Assembly (NCBI GenBank): GCA_016291915.1
Contig: JAEEZP010000132.1
Span: 1-9,726, forward strand
Direction: 5' to 3'
DNA from: Prevotella sp.
GTDB taxonomy: Bacteria; Bacteroidota; Bacteroidia; Bacteroidales; Bacteroidaceae
Length of the DNA: 9,726 bases
Numbering within the stretch: the stretch's first letter is position 1; the number at the start of each line of letters is the position of its first letter. The notes under the pieces were generated by a model. That model was not told the DNA's origin and searched no databases. It was given only the letters and a program-made list of their open reading frames with translations. The translations under genes were made by a program, and so were the position numbers. This document shows positions 5,144 to 9,726 of this stretch, piece by piece.

Positions 5144-5883
5144 TCAAATGTGTTTATACTTAATAGCTTATATAATTCTCTCCATTGATCGCTCAACTGA
5201 GCGATGCTTTTCAGGATTATGTCTGCCCCGGCGTCAGCCAAAGATTTGTCGGGCAGGATTCCTGTATTGACGGCTATGGTAAAGGCCTTGGCGGCATTAC
5301 CAGCCTGTACACCCAGGGGCGCATTCTCCACAACGATAGTCTCCCATGGTTGTGCCCCGCATTTCTGCATTCCCATCAGATAGGGGGCAGGGTCTGGTTT
5401 TCCCTTCGTCACATCGTAGGCGGTAACCAGATGGTCGTCAGTAACATACTGACGGAAAGTATTACGTATCCTGTCAATCAGCGGTCGCTGTCCACTACCG
5501 GTAACAATACCGATCGTCAGTCCGTCGGCGGTGAGTTTCTCCATCAACTCGAGGATGCCGGGCATCAAAGGAGCAGGGGTCATGAGATGAAACAACCTGC
5601 TTTTCTCGTTGTACATCTCCTGCGCTTCATCCAGCGTGATGACCCTTCCTTGCTGTTTCTCCACCATCTTACGGATGGTATCCACACCCCGTGCCCCTTC
5701 TGTCATGTAAGAGTCCATAGCAGTCATCTGAATACCGAAGGATGCCATTGACTCCCGCCATGCAACAACATGGTTCGGCATGCTGTCGATAAGCACGCCG
5801 TCCATGTCGAAGAGTATTGTACGGGGATGAAAAACAGGATACCCTGTTCTCCGTAAATAGTTTTGGAGAACGTCAGACTTCAT
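5140..5883 (-). CDS. HAD-superfamily hydrolase, probable inorganic pyrophosphatase (BT2127-type)
   Basis: This 247-residue cytoplasmic HAD enzyme resembles beta-phosphoglucomutase. Motif I is FDMDGVLIDS, with nucleophile Asp26 and acid/base Asp28. Motif II is TGSG, with Thr128. Motif III is KGKPDP, with Lys162. Motif IV is VVENAPLG, with Glu186 and Asn187. A cap domain fills about 40-105. From memory, BT2127 of Bacteroides thetaiotaomicron is a pyrophosphatase using Asp11, Asp13, Glu47, Tyr76, Thr113, Lys147 and Asn172. Shifting by 15 puts these on Asp26, Asp28, Glu62, Tyr91, Thr128, Lys162 and Asn187, all present here. The start ATG at 5883 is 7 bases after the pgi stop. Starts further upstream would overlap pgi by about 100 bases and add a non-HAD peptide. 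The 15-residue N-terminal extension over BT2127 is odd. A sugar-phosphate phosphatase is the main alternative. Confidence 0.85.
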   Translation of the reverse strand: MKSDVLQNYLRRTGYPVFHPRTILFDMDGVLIDSMPNHVVAWRESMASFGIQMTAMDSYMTEGARGVDTIRKMVEKQQGRVITLDEAQEMYNEKSRLFHLMTPAPLMPGILELMEKLTADGLTIGIVTGSGQRPLIDRIRNTFRQYVTDDHLVTAYDVTKGKPDPAPYLMGMQKCGAQPWETIVVENAPLGVQAGNAAKAFTIAVNTGILPDKSLADAGADIILKSIAQLSDQWRELYKLLSINTFE

Positions 5884-5890
5884 AAAGGTA

Positions 5891-7246
5891 TTATGCCTCC
5901 TGAGCCAGACGAGCCTTGATGGCTTTGCTGTCTTCCTCGTAACCAGGTTTGTCGAGCAGGGCAAACATATTCTTCTTGTATGCCTCAACACCCGGCTGGT
6001 TGAATGGGTTCACGCCAAGGATGTTTCCACTGATACCACAGGCAATCTCGAAGAAGTAGATTACCTGACCGAGATAATACTCGTTCAACTGTGGCATGCT
6101 GATGCGGATATTGGGAACGCCACCGTCAACATGTGCCAGACGGGTACCCAGCTCAGCCATCTTGTTGACCTCATCCACACGCTTGCCAGCCAGGAAGTTC
6201 AGTCCGTCGAGATTCTCCTCGTCACTGGGGAAGAGGAGCTTCTTGTTCGGCTCTTCAACGCTGATGACCGTCTCGAAGATCGTACGCTCACCATCCTGTA
6301 TCCACTGACCCATAGAGTGAAGATCGGTAGTGAAGTCACAACTGGCAGGGAAGATACCTTTCTTATCCTTACCTTCGCTCTCGCCGTACAGCTGTTTCCA
6401 CCACTCACTCATGAAATGGAGTTTCGGCTGGAAGTTCACCATGATCTCAATCTTCTTACCAGCCTGATACAGACCGTTACGGATAGCTGCATACTGAGCA
6501 GCGGGATTCTCCTCAAACGGGGTGTCAATGCCACAAACCTTCTCCATATCCTGTGCACCGCTTACCAATGCCTTGATATCGAAACCGGCACAGGCGATAG
6601 GCAGCAGACCTACCGGCGTGAGAACAGAAAAACGACCACCTACATTATCAGGAATGATGAAGCTCTTGTAGCCTTCCTTGTCAGCACAAGTACGGGCAGC
6701 GCCCTTCTTGGCGTCGGTAACGGCAACGATCACTTTCTTGGCCATCTCCTTACCCATCTGCTCCTCACACTGTTTCTTCAACAGACGGAAAGTGAGGGCT
6801 GTCTCTGTGGTTGTGCCACTCTTAGAAATATTGATAACACCGAATTTCTTACCTTTCAGATAGTCGGTCAACTCATACAGATAATCCTCACCGATATTGT
6901 TTCCTGCAAAGAGGATGGTGGGGGCATCAGCACTGCCTACCAACCACTGGAAGGCATTACTCAAAGCCTCTATCACAGCTTTTGCACCGAGATAACTGCC
7001 ACCGATACCGGCAACAACAACAGCGTCACACTCTTTACGGAGTACAGCAGCTGTTGCCTCTATCTCATCCAAAAAGGCGGGTGTGATAGATGTGGGCAAA
7101 TGCAGCCAACCTAAGAAGTCGTTTCCTGGGCTAGTACCCTCTTCCAATGCTTTCTGAGCGTTCTTTACCTGTGGCTCAAAAGCCTTTACTGCACCGTCTG
7201 CCAAGAAGCATGCGGCTTTCGTGATGTCAAGTTTGATATTCTTCAT
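5891..7246 (-). CDS. pgi: glucose-6-phosphate isomerase
   Basis: This cytoplasmic enzyme interconverts glucose 6-phosphate and fructose 6-phosphate, linking glycolysis with gluconeogenesis and cell-wall sugar synthesis. At 451 residues it is the short bacterial (Bacillus-like) form. The sugar-phosphate-binding SIS parts are visible as GIGGSYLGAKA (80-90) and INISKSGTTTET (138-149). Family signature 1 is DNVGGRFSVLTPVG (200-213) and signature 2 is around GNILGVNPFNQPGVEAYK (407-424). The expected catalytic residues are Glu289 in GESEGK, His310 in DLHSMGQ and Lys424 in EAYK. The enzyme appears complete and active. It lies 75 bases after gpsA with no TAnnTTTG promoter or terminator in between, so it is probably on the lysS-gpsA transcript. 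No Shine-Dalgarno site is seen. A 327-codon open frame on the opposite strand here is a codon-usage shadow. Confidence 0.96.
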   Translation of the reverse strand: MKNIKLDITKAACFLADGAVKAFEPQVKNAQKALEEGTSPGNDFLGWLHLPTSITPAFLDEIEATAAVLRKECDAVVVAGIGGSYLGAKAVIEALSNAFQWLVGSADAPTILFAGNNIGEDYLYELTDYLKGKKFGVINISKSGTTTETALTFRLLKKQCEEQMGKEMAKKVIVAVTDAKKGAARTCADKEGYKSFIIPDNVGGRFSVLTPVGLLPIACAGFDIKALVSGAQDMEKVCGIDTPFEENPAAQYAAIRNGLYQAGKKIEIMVNFQPKLHFMSEWWKQLYGESEGKDKKGIFPASCDFTTDLHSMGQWIQDGERTIFETVISVEEPNKKLLFPSDEENLDGLNFLAGKRVDEVNKMAELGTRLAHVDGGVPNIRISMPQLNEYYLGQVIYFFEIACGISGNILGVNPFNQPGVEAYKKNMFALLDKPGYEEDSKAIKARLAQEA

Positions 7247-7321
7247 AATCTGATATGTTTATGTTACTTTTATATTTGTTGTAGTAGTTTCCCTCATGAA
7301 AGATTGGCTATCAGGTAAGCA

Positions 7322-8317
7322 TTACCGGAAGGAGTCCGTAAGGAGCTTGATTTCTATCTGAGGACTGATGCGCTCGTAGAGAATGTTATACACCGCGTCG
7401 AGGATCGGCATGTTGACATGCCAGTGGCGGTTGATCTCTTTCATACACTTAGTTCCGAAGAATCCTTCCGCAATCATCTCCATCTCTATCTGTGCACTCT
7501 TCACGCTGTAGCCCTTGCCGATCATCGTTCCGAAAGTACGGTTACGGGAGAAATTGGAGTAGCCCGTCACAAGGAGGTCGCCCATATACACCGAATCGTT
7601 GATATTTCTTTCCAGCGGATAGATAGCGGTAAGGAAACGGTTCATCTCCTGAATGGCATTTGCCATGAGCACACTCTGGAAATTGTCTCCATATTTCAGT
7701 CCACTGCAGATACCGGCCGCGATGGCATACACATTCTTCAGTACGGAGGAATATTCGATGCCCACCACATCGGTGGATGTCTTCGTCTTGATGAAATCAC
7801 TGGTGATCAGGTTGGCAAAACTCTGTGCCTTCTCCTTGTCCATACAACCGATGGTGAGGTAGGATAATCTCTCGAGGGCCACCTCTTCGGCATGTGACGG
7901 ACCACCGATACATGCCAGGTTCTCATACGGCACATCATATACCTGATGGAAATATTCCGAACAGACGAGATTCTCATCGGGCACGATACCCTTGATGGCT
8001 GTGATGATGAACTTATCACGAATGCGTGTCTTGAGCTTCTTCAGATGGTTCTTCAGATAGGGAGAAGGAGTGACGAAGATCAGTGTGTCGTAGTTCTGCA
8101 CAATCTTATTGATGTCACTCGAGAAGAAGATCTTGTCGATGTCGAAATGTACACTGGTAAGATAGGCAGGGTTATGACCCATCCTACGGAAATCCTCAAT
8201 GCGGTCATCACGGCGCATATACCATCCGATGTGCTGGGTATGGTCCAGTACGATCTTGGCTATAGCGGTAGCCCAGCTACCGCCGCCGATGATAGCTATT
8301 TTACCGCAGTTATACAT
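7322..8317 (-). CDS. gpsA: glycerol-3-phosphate dehydrogenase [NAD(P)+]
   Basis: It reduces dihydroxyacetone phosphate to sn-glycerol 3-phosphate in the cytoplasm, the entry step to phospholipid synthesis. The 331 residues match the family length. The Rossmann dinucleotide loop is IAIIGGGSWATAIAK (7-21), followed by TAIKG with Lys109 and the conserved IGGPSHAEEVA (137-147). The catalytic Lys is Lys194 in LKNVYAIAAG, in the C-terminal helical domain. The block GDLLVTGYSNFSRNRTFG (246-263) supplies the phosphate- and NAD-contacting residues, including Asp247 and Arg258-Asn259-Arg260. The start ATG at 8317 lies 2 bases after the lysS stop (TAAGGATG), with a small GGA that could act as a weak ribosome site or simply couple translation. 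The protein is intact with no odd features. Confidence 0.96.
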   Translation of the reverse strand: MYNCGKIAIIGGGSWATAIAKIVLDHTQHIGWYMRRDDRIEDFRRMGHNPAYLTSVHFDIDKIFFSSDINKIVQNYDTLIFVTPSPYLKNHLKKLKTRIRDKFIITAIKGIVPDENLVCSEYFHQVYDVPYENLACIGGPSHAEEVALERLSYLTIGCMDKEKAQSFANLITSDFIKTKTSTDVVGIEYSSVLKNVYAIAAGICSGLKYGDNFQSVLMANAIQEMNRFLTAIYPLERNINDSVYMGDLLVTGYSNFSRNRTFGTMIGKGYSVKSAQIEMEMIAEGFFGTKCMKEINRHWHVNMPILDAVYNILYERISPQIEIKLLTDSFR

Positions 8318-8319
8318 CC

Positions 8320-9726
8320 TTATTCTGCGTTATTGGCCTTTTCTATCCATCCCTGTACATCACTGACGGATGGCTTTGTCATGGTGAGCTTGAATTTCTT
8401 CACGATATCACCGATCTTCTGTTGCAGTCCCTGAGCTTTCTCTTCCTTGATATTGGAAATCATGTTGAAGCCGGCTTTGCGGAGTACAGGAACCCACTCC
8501 TCGGGAACTCCGATGGCTGCCCACTCGGCGACACTGCTCTGTGGAATCTTCTTCTCCGGTTTCATCTGTGGGAAGAAGAGCACTTCCTGTATAAATGTCT
8601 TGCCTGTCATCAGCATGACCAGTCGGTCGATGCCGATACCGATACCTGATGTCGGTGGCATACCATACTGCAGGGCACGCAGGAAGTCCTGGTCGATAAC
8701 CATAGCCTCGTCATCACCCTTGTCAGCCAGTCGCATCTGTTCAATGAAGCGTTCTTCCTGATCGATGGGGTCGTTGAGCTCGGAATAAGCATTTGCCAAC
8801 TCCTTACCGTTGACCATCAACTCGAAACGCTCGGTAAGACCGGGCTTTGAACGGTGCATCTTCGTAAGCGGACTCATCTCAACAGGATAGTCGGTGATAA
8901 AGGTCGGTTGGATGAAAGTTCCTTCACAGAACTCTCCGAAGAGTTCATCGATAAGTTTTCCCTTACCCATGGTCTCATCCACATCCATGCCCTTGGAAAG
9001 ACAGAATGCACGTATCTCCTCTTCGCTCTTACCCTCACAGTCGAAACCGGTCTTCTCCTTGATGGCTTCTAGGATGGGCAAACGGCGATAGGGCGCTTTG
9101 AAAGAGATGATCTGTCCGTCGATCTCTCGCTCAGGCTTACCGTTGACAGCTACACAGATTTTCTCCAGCAACTGCTCTGTGAATGACATCATCCAGTTGT
9201 AATCCTTATACTGCACGTACAACTCCATACAGGTGAACTCCGGATTATGGTTTCTGTCCATACCCTCGTTACGGAAGTTCTTTCCAATCTCGTAAACACC
9301 TTCGAAACCACCTACGATCAGTCGCTTAAGGTAAAGCTCGGTAGCGATACGCATATACATATCTTGGTTGAGCGCATTGAAATGCGTGATGAACGGACGT
9401 GCTGAGGCTCCACCGGCAATCATCTGTAGGGTAGGGGTCTCCACCTCGGTATATCCGTGCTCATCGAGCACATTCCTCATGGTTCTCAGTACGGTGGCAC
9501 GCTGCAGGAAAGTATCCTTGACACCCTCGTTAACCACCAGGTCAACATAACGCTGACGATAGCGTAACTCCGGGTCATCAAACTTATCATAGGCCACGCC
9601 GTCTTTATACTTAACGATAGGCAGGGGCTTCAGGCTTTTGCTCAGCAGGGTCATCTCCTTAGCATGTACTGAAATCTCGCCAGTCTTTGTACGGAAGACG
9701 AAGCCCTTGATACCGATAAAGTCACC
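8320..9726 (-). CDS. lysS: lysyl-tRNA synthetase, class II (5' partial)
   Basis: It charges tRNA-Lys using ATP and lysine, releasing AMP and pyrophosphate. The frame is open to the right edge of the window, so 468 residues are visible and the N-terminus is missing. The first visible part (GDFIGIKGFVFRTKTGEISV) is the end of the OB-fold anticodon-binding domain. The class II core follows: motif 2 RNEGMDRNHNPEFT (152-165 of the visible part) and motif 3 GIGIGIDRL (361-369). In E. coli-type enzymes the protein stops about 20-25 residues after motif 3. Here about 80 more residues follow (388-468): a helical, HhH-like module with EEWVPVLRKAGFNMI and an ending like PSVSDVQGWIEKA. An internal Met near 9654 is not the real start. 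The gene heads the gpsA-pgi-HAD train. No promoter is visible because it lies outside the window. Confidence 0.95.
   Translation of the reverse strand, partial: GDFIGIKGFVFRTKTGEISVHAKEMTLLSKSLKPLPIVKYKDGVAYDKFDDPELRYRQRYVDLVVNEGVKDTFLQRATVLRTMRNVLDEHGYTEVETPTLQMIAGGASARPFITHFNALNQDMYMRIATELYLKRLIVGGFEGVYEIGKNFRNEGMDRNHNPEFTCMELYVQYKDYNWMMSFTEQLLEKICVAVNGKPEREIDGQIISFKAPYRRLPILEAIKEKTGFDCEGKSEEEIRAFCLSKGMDVDETMGKGKLIDELFGEFCEGTFIQPTFITDYPVEMSPLTKMHRSKPGLTERFELMVNGKELANAYSELNDPIDQEERFIEQMRLADKGDDEAMVIDQDFLRALQYGMPPTSGIGIGIDRLVMLMTGKTFIQEVLFFPQMKPEKKIPQSSVAEWAAIGVPEEWVPVLRKAGFNMISNIKEEKAQGLQQKIGDIVKKFKLTMTKPSVSDVQGWIEKANNAE

Noticed and set aside
5884..5890. TACCTTT before the HAD start as a promoter -7 box
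   Set aside because: The motif lacks the final G, being followed by the ATG, and is only the 7-base gap between pgi and the HAD gene; co-transcription explains it better.
5884..5991. Upstream start giving a 283-residue HAD protein
   Set aside because: It would overlap the end of pgi by about 100 bases, and the added residues have no HAD character.
6131..7114. 327-codon open frame on the plus strand opposite pgi
   Set aside because: pgi on the other strand has full family signatures and catalytic residues. The antisense product shows no recognisable domain and has low-complexity Leu/Thr-rich composition typical of a codon-usage shadow.
7247..7321. Separate promoter between gpsA and pgi
   Set aside because: Read on the minus strand, the 75-base gap contains no TAnnTTTG match and no terminator hairpin.

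Overview
The window looks like chromosomal DNA from a member of the Bacteroidota, most likely a Prevotella/Segatella-type Bacteroidales. The reasons are the TTTG-N20-TAnnTTTG promoters, the lack of Shine-Dalgarno sites, the surface proteins with Por/T9SS-like C-terminal tails, a PCMD-type secreted protein, and the lysS-gpsA-pgi-HAD gene order that I remember from Bacteroides and Prevotella. No phage, transposase, tRNA, rRNA or CRISPR was seen.

Layout, left to right. Positions 1-738 (+) hold the C-terminal end of a large secreted surface protein. A 57-residue peptide gene follows (866-1039, +), bracketed by two arrays of C/G-rich hairpin repeats (742-830 and 1068-1222) that share an identical 22-base segment. 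Positions 1040-1404 hold no gene I can support and are almost entirely repeats and inverted repeats. On the minus strand, 2072-1405 is a HigB/HigA-type toxin-antitoxin pair with a 4-base overlap. Positions 2073-2401 form the divergent promoter region between the toxin gene and mnmA. It holds two promoters with identical 20-base spacing, two palindromes that could be operators, and a run of small hairpins. mnmA (2402-3496, +) encodes the tRNA 2-thiouridylase and ends at a bidirectional terminator (3543-3573).

The right-hand 6.1 kb is one minus-strand gene train, read from the right edge: lysS (5' end cut off), gpsA, pgi, a HAD-superfamily hydrolase, and a 514-residue secreted PCMD-like protein. 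Spacings are 2, 75 and 7 bases, then a 4-base overlap, so co-transcription is plausible. LysRS releases pyrophosphate. The HAD protein carries the residue set that I recall as diagnostic of the Bacteroidetes inorganic pyrophosphatase BT2127, so the cluster may pair a pyrophosphate producer with a pyrophosphate consumer. GpsA and Pgi work at the glycolysis/glycerolipid junction. The secreted protein at the end of the train is the odd member.

The most interesting points are the probable HAD pyrophosphatase, the peptide gene framed by repeat arrays, the two promoters that predict leaderless or almost leaderless mRNAs, and the palindrome lying exactly in the toxin promoter spacer.
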